Source: Cyanobium sp. Cruz CV13-4-11 (GTDB taxonomy: Bacteria; Cyanobacteriota; Cyanobacteriia; PCC-6307; Cyanobiaceae). Taken from it: a stretch of DNA of 64,000 nt. The position numbers and the translations under genes are program-made. Below, one piece after another: positions 1 to 8,769 of the stretch (its first letter is position 1; every line of letters begins with the position of its first letter). The notes under the pieces are model-generated. The model was not told where the DNA came from, did not search any database, and saw only the letters and a list, made by a program, of their open reading frames with translations. The stretch is taken from assembly GCF_024346055.1 (NCBI RefSeq), contig NZ_JAGQCH010000001.1, forward strand, positions 248,001 to 312,000. The letters run 5' to 3'.

Positions 1-862
1 GTCGTTGATGAAGGCCACCGCCGTGATGGGTCTGCCGCCCGACGCCCTGGTGCAGCTCCCCGTGACCGCTGCCGGCGCCCTTGAACCCCAGGCCCTCGAG
101 AAGCGGCTGGCGCAGCTCGACCGGGCCGGTACGCCGGTGATCGCCGTGGTGGCCACCGCCGGCACGACCGTGCGCGGCGCCCTCGATCCCCTGGAGCCGA
201 TTGCGGCCCTGTGCCGGCGTTACGGCCACTGGCTGCACGTGGATGGGGCCATCGGCGCGATCTTCGCCTTCAGCGACCGATTCCGCACTCGGCTCGCCGG
301 TCTGGGGCTGGCCGATTCGGTCACGGTCAACCCCCAGAAGCTGCTCGGCATCACCAAGACCTCCTCCCTGCTGCTGCTGGCGGATCCACGCCACCTGCAG
401 CGGGCCTTTGCCACCGGACTGCCCTACATGGAACCCAGCTGGGGCGGCGGCCACCAGGGGGAGGCGGGGCTGCAGGGCACCCGGCCAGGCGAGATCCTCA
501 AGCTCTGGCTGGGTCTGCGCCAGCTCGGCCTCGACGGCGTGGCCGCCCTCATCGACGCGGCCGTCCAGCGCCGAACGGACCTGGAGCAGCGGCTGCGGGC
601 CATCGGCGGCCTCAGCCTCTGCAGCGGACCCCTGCACCTGCTCGCGTTCCGGCCCGAGGGCTGTGAAGGGGCGGAGGCGGAGCGCTGGAGTGCCGCCACC
701 CGGGCGGCCCTGCTGGCTGAGCAGCTGATGCTCTCGCGGCCGGTCTACCGGGGCCAGCACCACCTCAAGGCGGTGCTCGGCAACCCCCATACGCTCCCGT
801 ACCATCTGGAGCGGCTCAGCCAGGTGGTGCAGCAAAGCCTGGCGGAGCCCACCCATGGCTGA
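1..862 (+). CDS. Pyridoxal-phosphate-dependent amino acid decarboxylase, group II (5' truncated by the window)
   Basis: C-terminal ~285 residues of a fold-type I PLP decarboxylase (the glutamate/aromatic/diaminobutyrate decarboxylase superfamily). The reading frame is open to the left edge, so the N-terminus is missing. Visible landmarks are VATAGTT, the cofactor-aspartate region HVDGA (usually HVDAA), and ADSVTVNPQK, whose lysine is the expected Schiff-base residue. The family decarboxylates amino acids in the cytoplasm, but the substrate cannot be read from this fragment. The stop overlaps the start of the next small gene, which suggests coupling. It could also be a cysteine-sulfinate or diaminobutyrate decarboxylase. 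Confidence 0.88.
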   Translation, partial: SLMKATAVMGLPPDALVQLPVTAAGALEPQALEKRLAQLDRAGTPVIAVVATAGTTVRGALDPLEPIAALCRRYGHWLHVDGAIGAIFAFSDRFRTRLAGLGLADSVTVNPQKLLGITKTSSLLLLADPRHLQRAFATGLPYMEPSWGGGHQGEAGLQGTRPGEILKLWLGLRQLGLDGVAALIDAAVQRRTDLEQRLRAIGGLSLCSGPLHLLAFRPEGCEGAEAERWSAATRAALLAEQLMLSRPVYRGQHHLKAVLGNPHTLPYHLERLSQVVQQSLAEPTHG

Positions 863-1100
863 ACCAGTGGCTGAATCGTTGCCGGATCCGATCCCCCCCA
901 AGGCCCCGTCGAAGGATTCCCGCGGCAGGTGGGTGGCGATCCTCACGGGTGCCCTCTCGATCCTGATCGGGGTGGCCTACCTGGTGCTGATCACGGTGCT
1001 GGATTCCCGCGGTCCCCTCCAGCCGCCCCCTCCCGAGGCCCTGGTCGGGGCGGTAGCCGCCGTCTCTGGCGTTGCTGCAGGGGTTCGACCACCCTGTTGA
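855..1100 (+). CDS. Small single-pass membrane protein of unknown function
   Basis: An 81-residue protein with a charged, proline-rich N-terminus, one clear membrane helix (about residues 28-50, WVAILTGALSILIGVAYLVL) and a short proline-rich tail. Its ATG overlaps the stop of the upstream decarboxylase (ATGGCTGA), which supports the start. The last ~110 bases overlap the convergent GTPase gene, so the C-terminal end is less certain than the membrane segment. I recognise no named family. The helix and start context suggest a genuine picocyanobacterial small membrane protein. Confidence 0.6.
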   Translation: MAEPVAESLPDPIPPKAPSKDSRGRWVAILTGALSILIGVAYLVLITVLDSRGPLQPPPPEALVGAVAAVSGVAAGVRPPC

Positions 1101-2586
1101 GGGCTGTATCCAGGAAGCTGCGCAGTATCCCCTCCCGTTTGTTGAGGTCGTATTCGCGTTGCAGCACCTCCTGCAGGCCGCCATCGCCCCAGTCCTGGTT
1201 CTGGCTGAAGTACGTGATGAAGCTGCGTCCCGCCACCCGGGTCAGCCAGGCCGCGCTGACCGCCTGAATCGCCCGGCTGACCACCAGGGCGGGGAGATTG
1301 AGGCTGAGGGCCGAGGTGATCAGACCCACGCCCCCCTTGACCAGCCCCAGCCCGGCCAGGGTCCGGCCCACCGAGAGGGCCAGATCCTGGGCGTTGTCGC
1401 GGCTGAGGCTGACGCCGTAGACACGGCCGATCTCCACCACCATCTGGGCATTGACCGCGGCGGTGGCGAGCAGGTCGACGCCCGGCAGTGGGGTCACCAT
1501 GACCACCCCTGCGCCGATCCACATGTAGCGATCCACGATCGAGCTGGCGTCGCTGGTTCGTTGCCGGTCCAGCAGGTCCTGGCTAGCCTGGTTGAGGCGG
1601 CGGCATTGCAGCAGCAGGTTGTCGGCGATTAGCTCCTCGCCATCGGCATGCAGAACGCTGGCGATGCGGCGCAGCAGGGCCTCCACCTCCGGCGACGGCT
1701 GCAGCGGCCGGCCCCCGGGCATCGGCACACTCTGCGGGGCTGCGCTGGCGGGGATCACATCCTCCGGGGCGAGCCGTCCGGCGCAGCGTTGCCGCAGCAG
1801 CGCCAGCAGGCGCCGCTCCTCCTCCTCGCCGCGCAGGTCGCACTTGTTGAGCACCAGCAGCAGACGCTTGCCCAGCCCGGCCAGGGCCTCGAACACCTCC
1901 AGCTCACTGGCGCGCAGGTCACCATCCAGCACCAGCAGCAACAGATCGGCCCTGGCGGCCAGTCCCCTGGCCAGCCGCTCCCGCTCCCTGCCCTGGGGGC
2001 CCGCTTCGAGGATGCCCGGGGTGTCCTCCAGGATCACGGCGCGGGGCAGATCCCGCAGCCGCAGCCGGTAGCGGGTGGCGGTGGTGGTCGAGCCCATCGG
2101 GGCACCCACCTCGCCCACCAGCTCCTGCAGCAGGGCACGGATGAGCGAGGTCTTGCCGGCCGATCCGGTGCCGAACACGACGATCACCAGGTCGCCCCGT
2201 TCCAGTTCCGCCTCCATCCGCTGCCGTTCCTGGCGCAGGGCTTCGCGCTCCACCGCGTGGCGCACCTGCTCCAGGGTGCGGTCGATGGCGCCCAGATTGC
2301 GCTGGGCCGCCTCGCGGCGGCTGGAGGGCACGGCCGCGGGCACGCCCTTGCCCGCCCCCGAAGGGCCCGGACGACGCCACTTCTGCAGCCAGGGCCAACC
2401 GACCTGGGCCAGGGCCAGCAGCAAGGCCACCAGCACGATCAGCATCAGCGGCCCAACCATCCAGTAGGGCAGCCAGGTGCTCAGGGTCCACTGCAGCTGC
2501 TGGACCGCCTGCAGCACCATGCCCAGCACCACCAACGCCAGCAGACCCAGCAGGATCCAGAGCCAGAGGCGTTGGGGCAGCTTCAT
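991..2586 (-). CDS. Membrane-anchored Era-like GTPase with DUF697 domain
   Basis: A 531-residue protein with two N-terminal membrane helices (about 6-26 and 43-64), then a basic/charged linker and a GTPase domain. G1 is at 139-146 (GTGSAGKT), G3 at 188-191 (DTPG) and G4 at 247-250 (NKCD). The C-terminal half (about 340-475) is the hydrophobic helical DUF697 region seen in cyanobacterial YcjF-like GTPases. The role is unknown; membrane association and nucleotide switching are inferred. The start ATG overlaps the stop of the upstream penicillin-binding protein gene (ATGA), so translation is probably coupled. The tail is arginine/proline-rich and overlaps the convergent small membrane protein gene. 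Confidence 0.88.
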   Translation of the reverse strand: MKLPQRLWLWILLGLLALVVLGMVLQAVQQLQWTLSTWLPYWMVGPLMLIVLVALLLALAQVGWPWLQKWRRPGPSGAGKGVPAAVPSSRREAAQRNLGAIDRTLEQVRHAVEREALRQERQRMEAELERGDLVIVVFGTGSAGKTSLIRALLQELVGEVGAPMGSTTTATRYRLRLRDLPRAVILEDTPGILEAGPQGRERERLARGLAARADLLLLVLDGDLRASELEVFEALAGLGKRLLLVLNKCDLRGEEEERRLLALLRQRCAGRLAPEDVIPASAAPQSVPMPGGRPLQPSPEVEALLRRIASVLHADGEELIADNLLLQCRRLNQASQDLLDRQRTSDASSIVDRYMWIGAGVVMVTPLPGVDLLATAAVNAQMVVEIGRVYGVSLSRDNAQDLALSVGRTLAGLGLVKGGVGLITSALSLNLPALVVSRAIQAVSAAWLTRVAGRSFITYFSQNQDWGDGGLQEVLQREYDLNKREGILRSFLDTALNRVVEPLQQRQRRRLPPRPGPREGAAGGDRGNPAP

Positions 2587-4775
2587 GGCCCCGGTGGGGC
2601 CGAGCGCACGATCTCGCCGAACAGGGAGGCCGCCAGGGCGCTGCTGGCGGCGGTGGGGCTGTTGTCATCGTTGCCCAGCCAGATGCCGATCACCCACTGG
2701 CGCCTGGGCGCGTAGCCCACGAACAGCAGGTCCCGGCCTTCGTTGGTGGTGCCGGTCTTGCCCCAGCTGCCTGCGCCCACATAGGCGGCGCTGCCGGTGC
2801 CGCCGCTGACCACCGCTTCCAGCAGCGTTCGCATCGCCTTGGCGGTGGCGGGGGTCATCACCCGGCGCCCGGGGCTGCTCACCGTCCGGGAGCTGCCCGC
2901 GGAGGCACGGCAATCAGCCCCTCCCCGCTCCCCCTGCGCCTGGGAGACGCCGCAGGCTTCGGCATCGGTGAGCCGCCGGATCGTGGTGGGCGCCCGCCAG
3001 AGCCCATCGGCGGCGACGGTGGCATAGGCCGCCGTGAGCTCCAGCAGGGTCACTTCGCTCTGGCCCAGGGCCAGGCCCGGCACCGGGGCCAGGGGGCTGG
3101 TGAAGCCCAGATCCCTCCCCTTGCTGACGACGGCGTCGAGGCCATCTTTACGGGCCAGGCGCAGGGCGGCGGTGTTGCTGCTGATGGCCAGGGCCTGGCG
3201 CAGGCTGAGGCTGCCGCCACAGCCGCTGGCGAAGTGCTGGCCGGCCCAGTCCAGCGGTGCGCAGCTGATCCGGTCGCCGGGCCGGGCGCCCCGTTCCAGG
3301 GCCACCACGTAGGGCACGAGCTTGAACGTGCTGCCGGGCTGTCGCAGGGCCATCGAGGCCCGGTTGAACTGGCTCTGCAGGTAGTCCCGACCGCCGGCGA
3401 TGGCGCGGATCCCCCCCGTGCGGCTGTCGATCACCACCACGGCTCCCTGGCTCACCCCCAGGGAGCGGCTGGCGTCGATGCGCTGCCGCAGCACCAGCTC
3501 TACCCGCTCCTGCAGCAGGGGATCAAGGTGGGTGTCGATCAGGAAGTTGCCTTCGGCGGCCACCTCCTTGCCCACCAGGTTCTCCAGGTCGCGGCGCACC
3601 TGGTCGGTGTAGAAGGGGGCCCCCCGCTGCTGGGCGGAGCGGCAGGCATCCGGGGCCAGCCGGATCGGTTGGCGTCGGGCCCGCCGGGCCTGATCGGCGC
3701 TGATCCGGTTGCTGGCGGCCATCTTGTCGAGCACCTGGTTGCGGGAGGCCAGGGCGGCCGTGGGATCGATGCAGGGGTCGTAGCCATTCGGGGAGGGCAG
3801 CAGGCCCACCAGCAGCGCCGCCTCCTCGAGCTTCAGGGCCGCTGCCGGCCGGCCGAAGAAGCGCCTTGAGGCATCTTCGAAGCCCCAGACGGCACCGAGA
3901 TAGACCCGGTTGAGGTAGCTCAGCAGCAGCTCCTGCTTGCTGAAACGCGCCTCTAGCTGCAGGGCCACCAGCAACTCGCGCCACTTGCGCCCCAGGGTTT
4001 CGCCCTGCCCGACCTGCTCCGGGTAGAGGCTGCGGGCCATCTGCTGGGTCAGGGTGCTGCCGCCCTCCAGCACCCGGCCGCCGAGCAGGTTGGTGAGCAG
4101 GGCGCGGGCCGTGCCGATCGGGTCCACCCCCGGATGCCACCAGAAGCGGTTGTCCTCACTGGCCAGCAGGGCATCGATCAGGACAGCGGGATAGGCGGCC
4201 AGGTCGGGCAGTTCGCGGCGCTTGCGATCGGTCACCGACGCCACCGGCCGATTGCTGCGGTCGTACAGGAGCAGCGGCCCCCGCACCGTCGCCAGGCTGC
4301 CGCTGGTGGGCACCTGCAGCAGGGACAGGGCCAGCAGCAGGCTGCCCGCGCCCGCCACGGCCACCGCGACCCGCGCCCCCCAGCGCCCCTTCCAGGAACG
4401 GCGCAGGCCCCCCTCAGGCCCGAACAGCAGCGTGGGCAGATCCTCCTGATCAGCGGGCCCGAAGCGCACCCGATCCCCCTCGCGCAGCACCAGCTCCCGC
4501 ACCCGGCGGCCCTGCCACCAGAGCCCGTTGGTGGAGCCGGCATCGCTCAGTAGCCAGTGGCCGCCGTGGTTTTCCAGCAGGGCATGGTGGCGGCTCACGG
4601 CCGTGTGGTCGATGACGATGCTGTTGTCCGTGGCGCGGCCGATCCGGTAGAGGCTGCCGTGCAGCGGATGGCTCTGCTCCGGCAGGCCGGGGCGCAGCAC
4701 CCGGAGCTGGGGACCTGCGGCCGATGAGCGGGGCCGCAGCCGCCGCTCCAGCCCCTCAAGGATGGCGGTCGGCAT
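2583..4775 (-). CDS. Class A penicillin-binding protein with N-terminal FHA domain
   Basis: A 730-residue bifunctional peptidoglycan synthase. Order: FHA domain (about 25-118; conserved GR at 46-47, SRHH at 61-64, NG at 83-84), one membrane helix (about 135-153), GT51 glycosyltransferase (catalytic Glu in SEDNRF near 207; GGSTLTQQ at 238-245), and transpeptidase (STFK 482-485, SSN 532-534, KTG 673-675). All catalytic motifs are intact. The FHA domain lies before the membrane helix, so it should be cytoplasmic, where it could bind phosphothreonine partners. I chose the ATG at 4775 because upstream in-frame codons are shadow sequence inside lspA. It overlaps lspA by 20 bases and the GTPase start by 4. 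Confidence 0.93.
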   Translation of the reverse strand: MPTAILEGLERRLRPRSSAAGPQLRVLRPGLPEQSHPLHGSLYRIGRATDNSIVIDHTAVSRHHALLENHGGHWLLSDAGSTNGLWWQGRRVRELVLREGDRVRFGPADQEDLPTLLFGPEGGLRRSWKGRWGARVAVAVAGAGSLLLALSLLQVPTSGSLATVRGPLLLYDRSNRPVASVTDRKRRELPDLAAYPAVLIDALLASEDNRFWWHPGVDPIGTARALLTNLLGGRVLEGGSTLTQQMARSLYPEQVGQGETLGRKWRELLVALQLEARFSKQELLLSYLNRVYLGAVWGFEDASRRFFGRPAAALKLEEAALLVGLLPSPNGYDPCIDPTAALASRNQVLDKMAASNRISADQARRARRQPIRLAPDACRSAQQRGAPFYTDQVRRDLENLVGKEVAAEGNFLIDTHLDPLLQERVELVLRQRIDASRSLGVSQGAVVVIDSRTGGIRAIAGGRDYLQSQFNRASMALRQPGSTFKLVPYVVALERGARPGDRISCAPLDWAGQHFASGCGGSLSLRQALAISSNTAALRLARKDGLDAVVSKGRDLGFTSPLAPVPGLALGQSEVTLLELTAAYATVAADGLWRAPTTIRRLTDAEACGVSQAQGERGGADCRASAGSSRTVSSPGRRVMTPATAKAMRTLLEAVVSGGTGSAAYVGAGSWGKTGTTNEGRDLLFVGYAPRRQWVIGIWLGNDDNSPTAASSALAASLFGEIVRSAPPGP

Positions 4776-5232
4776 GGGGTCGCAGCAGATCAAGGAGGAA
4801 GCACGCCACGGCCAGGTTGATGGCCACGTCGGCGAGGTTGAAGATCGGGAAGTGAATCGGGACGAACTCCAGGAAGTCCACCACCGCCCCATAGCGCCAG
4901 CGGTCGATGCCGTTGCCCACGGCCCCTCCGAGCAGCAGTCCCAGGGCCAGGCCGCTCCAGAGGCCGGCGGGAGGGCGCCAGAGGATCCAGACCAGCAGCC
5001 CCAGGCTCACCAGGGCGCTCACCAGACCCAGCTGGATCGATGCCCCGGTGAACAGGCTGAAGGCGGCGCCGGTGTTGCTGAACCGCTGCAGTTGGAGCAG
5101 GCCAGGCAGCAGCGGCCGGATACTGCCGTTGGCGAGGTGGTCGAGGGCCCAGGCCTTGCTCATCTGATCGAGCAGCAGGGCAAGGGCCGCCAGCAGCACG
5201 ATCCCGAGCCGCCGGCGCAGGGGACGGGCCAT
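4756..5232 (-). CDS. lspA: Lipoprotein signal peptidase (signal peptidase II)
   Basis: A 158-residue membrane protein that cleaves prolipoprotein signal peptides in the plasma membrane after diacylglyceryl transfer. Four hydrophobic segments are visible, with family motifs FSNTGAAFS, GNGIDRWRYG and FNLADVAIN. The catalytic aspartates are Asp110 and Asp135. The ATG at 5232 overlaps the bioY stop by one base (TGATG), and the gene ends inside the start of the FHA-penicillin-binding protein gene. This gives a tightly coupled bioY-lspA-PBP-GTPase run. Length is normal for the family. Confidence 0.96.
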   Translation of the reverse strand: MARPLRRRLGIVLLAALALLLDQMSKAWALDHLANGSIRPLLPGLLQLQRFSNTGAAFSLFTGASIQLGLVSALVSLGLLVWILWRPPAGLWSGLALGLLLGGAVGNGIDRWRYGAVVDFLEFVPIHFPIFNLADVAINLAVACFLLDLLRPHADRHP

Positions 5233-5801
5233 CACGAGGGCACCAGCAGCAGCCGGCGCAGCAACCAGCCCAGAACGCCGGCGGCGCAACAGAGCAGCAA
5301 CTGGGGCAGCAGGGCCAGGCTGTAGCCCACCACCAGGGTGAGGGTGTCACCCCCCCAGCGGCCGGCCAGGCTGCCCAGCAGCAGGTTGGTGAGGCCGCAG
5401 AGATGCAGCACCACCAGGCCGATGGCGGCGGCCCCGGCGAGGGTGAGCGGGTCGTCCATGCCCGGCTGGCGCGCCAGCTTGCCGGTGATCCAGGCGGCCG
5501 GCAGGAAACCCGCCAGGTAGCCGAAGCCCGGATCCAGCAGGTAGCCGATGCCACCCCCCTCGTGGAACACCGGCAGCTGGAACAGACCGACGCTGAGATA
5601 GGCCACGGCCGCCAGGGTGGCACTGCGGGGCCCGCAGACCAGGGCGGTCAGGAGCAGGGCCGGCACCTGCAGGGTGATGCCGAGGGGCCGCACGCCCCAG
5701 CCACCGGCCTCATGGAATGGGAAGGCCGCCGGCACCAGACCGCCGACAAGGATGAGCAGGAGGCCGGCGATCGCTCCGCTCCAGGTGGCAAGGGCTCGCA
5801 A
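5232..5801 (-). CDS. bioY: BioY-family biotin transporter S component
   Basis: About 189 residues with six hydrophobic segments. BioY is the substrate-binding membrane subunit of an ECF-type biotin importer and can act alone or with an energising module. Conserved features visible are the ITLQVPALLLTALVCGP segment, the GYLAGFLPAAWITGKL segment and GLTNLLLG. I chose the TTG at 5801 (reads M-RALATWSGAIAG), which leaves a gap to the divergent sipA. The frame is open to GTG codons at 5897 and 5903, but those starts would overlap sipA. No EcfA/T genes are in the window. It is the first gene of the minus-strand run into lspA. Confidence 0.9.
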   Translation of the reverse strand: MRALATWSGAIAGLLLILVGGLVPAAFPFHEAGGWGVRPLGITLQVPALLLTALVCGPRSATLAAVAYLSVGLFQLPVFHEGGGIGYLLDPGFGYLAGFLPAAWITGKLARQPGMDDPLTLAGAAAIGLVVLHLCGLTNLLLGSLAGRWGGDTLTLVVGYSLALLPQLLLCCAAGVLGWLLRRLLLVPS

Positions 5802-5883
5802 TGAACCGTCCGTGGCTGGCGCCCATCCTGCTCCAGCTAGGTTCGGCTGAGAAGGGCCCCCAGCCCGCTGGAGCGCCGTACCG

Positions 5884-6171
5884 ATGCCGGATCTCACCCC
5901 CACCGATCCCGCGATTCCCCAGGAAGCGCCTCCGGAGGCGGCGGAACCGGTGCTGATCCATCTGGGTGATGCCGTGCGGCTGCGCCAGCCGCTCCGCTAC
6001 CTCAAGACCGCCGACCCGATGCCGATGCTGCGTCCCCCGGATCTGGTGGATCCAGGGGAAGTGGGCCGGGTGGTGGAAATCCGGGCCCTGGAGCTGAGGG
6101 CCATCCGTTTCCGCCGCGGCACCTTCCTGATCAACCTCTCCGATCTGGAGCCGGCCTCCCCGGACGGCTGA
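5884..6171 (+). CDS. sipA: SipA-type regulatory protein (DUF3148, NblS-interacting)
   Basis: A 95-residue protein whose C-terminal ~65 residues match the SipA/DUF3148 fold, with the hallmark KTADPMPMLRPPDLV and the pattern IRFRRGTFLINLSDLEP. In Synechococcus elongatus SipA binds the sensor kinase NblS (Hik33) and tunes the high-light/stress response. The ~25-residue acidic, proline-rich N-terminal extension looks disordered. The 3' end overlaps the convergent M16 peptidase gene by 41 bases. The gene is divergent from bioY. Family assignment rests on motif recognition; the NblS interaction is known only for homologues. Confidence 0.85.
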   Translation: MPDLTPTDPAIPQEAPPEAAEPVLIHLGDAVRLRQPLRYLKTADPMPMLRPPDLVDPGEVGRVVEIRALELRAIRFRRGTFLINLSDLEPASPDG

Positions 6172-7456
6172 GTCCATGGTTCAGCCAGGCCTGGTGCGCC
6201 CGCTCCAGGGCCGGGGCCGGGCCTACCAGGCTCAGACTGGGAACGGCCAGCCAGCGGTGGGCCGCCGCCCGCAGATCCTCGGCGTCGAGCCCCGGAGCCC
6301 GCTCCATCACCTGGCGCACATGGTCGGAGGGCAGGCCATGGCTGAGCACCAGGGCCTGGCGCTCGGCGATCTGGGAGCAGGTCTGGCGCCCCATGGCGTC
6401 CTGCCCCTGGAACTTGGCCAGGGCCAGCAGCCGCGAGCCCTCGTCAAGAGGTTCATCCAGGAGCCGTTGCCACTCCTCCAGCAGGCAGGTGGTGGCCTCA
6501 GCCACCCGCTCAGCCGAGGTGGACAGGTGCATGACAAAAGGCGGACCACCGGAATAGGCCGGCAGGTGCACACCGACGTCGTAGGCCAGTCCTCGCTCCT
6601 CCCGCATCGTGATGAACAGTCGGCTGGACATGCCAAGACCCAGGTGCGCCTGCAGTAACCGCAGGGCCAGGGCGTCGGGATGGCCCAGGGGAACGGTCGC
6701 GGCCCCCAGCATCAGCACCACCTGTTCGGTGTCCTGCACGTGCTGTCCAAAGTGCCCCGTGGCGAGCGGTGGACCGGCGAAGGCCTGGGGCCGGGGGGCG
6801 TGGGTGCTCCAGGGGGACGCCGCCAGTTCCCGTTCCAGCGCCTCCCCCAGGGAGGTGGGGGCGTCGCCGCAGAGCACCAGCACGGCGCCGTCGGCCCCGA
6901 GGCCATCAGCCAGTGGCCGCAGGTGTTCCGGTTCGAGACCGGCGAGTTCCGCCTCGATCCCGAGGGGGTCATGGCCGTAAGGACCATCGCCGTAGAGAAG
7001 GCGGCGCAGCTGGTCGTGGGCCAACTGGAAGGGGTCCTCCTTCTGGCGCTGCAGCAGCTGCAGATTGAGCTGCCGTTCGATCGCCACCTGCTCGGGCTCC
7101 AGCCTCGGCCGCCGCGCCATCGTCAGCAGCAGGGGGACGAGGGTGGGGGCATCCTCGGCGGCACATTTCAGGGCCAGCACCAGACCGTCCTCCTGGGCCT
7201 CCACCCGCAGGGCGGCGCCGGCCCCCTCGACGCAATCGGCCAGGGCCTCGGCATCCAGGTCGCCGCAGCCCCGGGTCATGCTGCCGGCCAGCAGCTGGTG
7301 GGCGCCGCGGGCACCGGCGGGGTCGCGGCCGCTGCCGCCTGGGATCGCCAGGCGGGCCGCCAGGATCGCCGGACCGGGTCGGTGCAGGATCCGCAGGGGC
7401 AGGCCCCCGTCCAGGCTGCGGCTGTCCTCGGCGGTGGCAGAAGTGGCGAGGCTCAT
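6131..7456 (-). CDS. M16-family peptidase-like protein, non-catalytic subunit
   Basis: A 441-residue protein of the insulinase/mitochondrial processing peptidase fold. At the position of the zinc motif HxxEH it reads GAHQLLAG, so the zinc ligands and catalytic glutamate are missing. The C-terminal M16 half keeps LGLGMSSRLFITMREERGLAYDVG, with the conserved R/Y that bind substrate. Such subunits pair with a zinc-bearing partner, and that partner is directly upstream with an ATGA overlap (7453-7456). Substrate is unknown. The 3' end overlaps sipA. Confidence 0.9.
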   Translation of the reverse strand: MSLATSATAEDSRSLDGGLPLRILHRPGPAILAARLAIPGGSGRDPAGARGAHQLLAGSMTRGCGDLDAEALADCVEGAGAALRVEAQEDGLVLALKCAAEDAPTLVPLLLTMARRPRLEPEQVAIERQLNLQLLQRQKEDPFQLAHDQLRRLLYGDGPYGHDPLGIEAELAGLEPEHLRPLADGLGADGAVLVLCGDAPTSLGEALERELAASPWSTHAPRPQAFAGPPLATGHFGQHVQDTEQVVLMLGAATVPLGHPDALALRLLQAHLGLGMSSRLFITMREERGLAYDVGVHLPAYSGGPPFVMHLSTSAERVAEATTCLLEEWQRLLDEPLDEGSRLLALAKFQGQDAMGRQTCSQIAERQALVLSHGLPSDHVRQVMERAPGLDAEDLRAAAHRWLAVPSLSLVGPAPALERAHQAWLNHGLSRPGRPAPDRRG

Positions 7457-8727
7457 GCCGGCACCGCCTCGAGCAGGCAGGCCCGGGCCGGATCCAGCAG
7501 GTCCAGCATCTGCTCCTGGAGACGGCCTGGCGACCAACGGTCCAGCAGCGCCAGCGGCTGGTCGAGGGGCTGGTTCCGTCCCCAGAGGCGGCTGCTGCCG
7601 ATCAGGGACGCCACGCCGCCGGGGGATTCCAGGGAAAACCGATAGCCGTTGGCGACCAGTCGGCGGGCCCGCCACCATTCCTGCTCGCCGAGGGGCTCCT
7701 GGCGAAGCTCCTGCCACACCTGGGTGATGGCCCCTCGCACCGCGTCCAGGTCCTCCTCGTCGCAGACCGCCTCCAGCAGGGCGAAGCTGCCGCCCTCCAT
7801 GGCGTGCAGGTCCAGGTCGATGCTCTCGACGATCTGCAGCTGCTCCCGCAGGCGGTCGACCAGACGGCTGCGCCGACCCTCCGCCAGCACCGTGGTGCCC
7901 AGATCCGCCCCCACCAGCCCCTCCACATCGCTGGCGGCAGGCAGCCACCAGAGCATCAGCAGCCGGGAAGCCTCCAGCCTCGGCACGGCCAGGCGGTGCA
8001 CCCCCGGGGTGACGCGAAGGGTTGCCGGGGCCATGGCCGCGTGGGTGGTCGCCAGGGCCGCGAGGGGGCCCGCCGCGGCCCGCGCCAACAGATCCCCGTC
8101 CGCCACGGCGCCGCTGAGGGCCAGGACGCAACGGCCGGCGGCGTACTGACGCTGATGGAAGGCGGCCATGGCGGCCGGGTCGTGGGCCACGAGCGCCTCC
8201 CGCCGCCCCAGGATCGGCAGACCGTAGGGGTGATCGGGGCAGGCCAGGGCCAGCAGGCGCTGGATGGCCACCTCCTCGGGCTGGTCCTCGCTCTGGGCCA
8301 GTTCCTCCAGCACCACCTGCCGCTCCATGCTGAAGCTGTCCGAATCGAGGCGGGGCTGCAGCACCAGATCCAGCAGCAGATCAAGGGCTTCGGCGCCCCC
8401 CTCCGGTGGCATCAGGGCGTGGAAATGGACATCGTCGAAGCCGGTGGCGGCGTTGCTGCTGCCGCCCAGCGCCTCGATGCGGCGGTCGAACTCGCCGGCC
8501 GCCAGCCCGTCACTGCCCTTGAACACCATGTGCTCGAGGAAATGGGCGATGCCGCTCTCCATGGGCGTCTCGAAGGCGCTGCCGGCCCGGCACCAGAAGT
8601 CGAGGCAGACCAGGGGGGCGTCCTCCAGCTCCAGCTGCACCAGCTCGACGCCATTGGCGAGGGTGTGGCTGACGGGATCGGCCAGCCCGGGCAGCAAGGA
8701 CCCGCAACAACCCAGGGACACACTCAC
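7453..8727 (-). CDS. M16-family zinc metallopeptidase, catalytic subunit
   Basis: About 424 residues with the inverted zinc motif HFLEH at about residues 62-66, followed ~75 residues later by the third-ligand region ERQVVLEELAQSEDQ. The family degrades or processes peptides inside a two-half clamshell, here with the non-catalytic partner encoded immediately downstream. The start is a GTG at 8727 (a second in-frame GTG is at 8721). I see no ATG near the conserved N-terminus, and longer forms would run into the divergent pcyA. Only ~43 bases separate it from pcyA, so both promoters must overlap the ends of the genes. Confidence 0.9.
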   Translation of the reverse strand: MSVSLGCCGSLLPGLADPVSHTLANGVELVQLELEDAPLVCLDFWCRAGSAFETPMESGIAHFLEHMVFKGSDGLAAGEFDRRIEALGGSSNAATGFDDVHFHALMPPEGGAEALDLLLDLVLQPRLDSDSFSMERQVVLEELAQSEDQPEEVAIQRLLALACPDHPYGLPILGRREALVAHDPAAMAAFHQRQYAAGRCVLALSGAVADGDLLARAAAGPLAALATTHAAMAPATLRVTPGVHRLAVPRLEASRLLMLWWLPAASDVEGLVGADLGTTVLAEGRRSRLVDRLREQLQIVESIDLDLHAMEGGSFALLEAVCDEEDLDAVRGAITQVWQELRQEPLGEQEWWRARRLVANGYRFSLESPGGVASLIGSSRLWGRNQPLDQPLALLDRWSPGRLQEQMLDLLDPARACLLEAVPA

Positions 8728-8769
8728 GCACGCATGGCAGGATCCGCATTCTGCTGTCACGACGTGTCC

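Noticed and set aside
5767-5774. HIP1-type octamers (GCGATCGC), seen here and at a few other sites
   Set aside because: Only a handful were noticed; at this GC content that is close to a rough chance expectation, so no enrichment is claimed.
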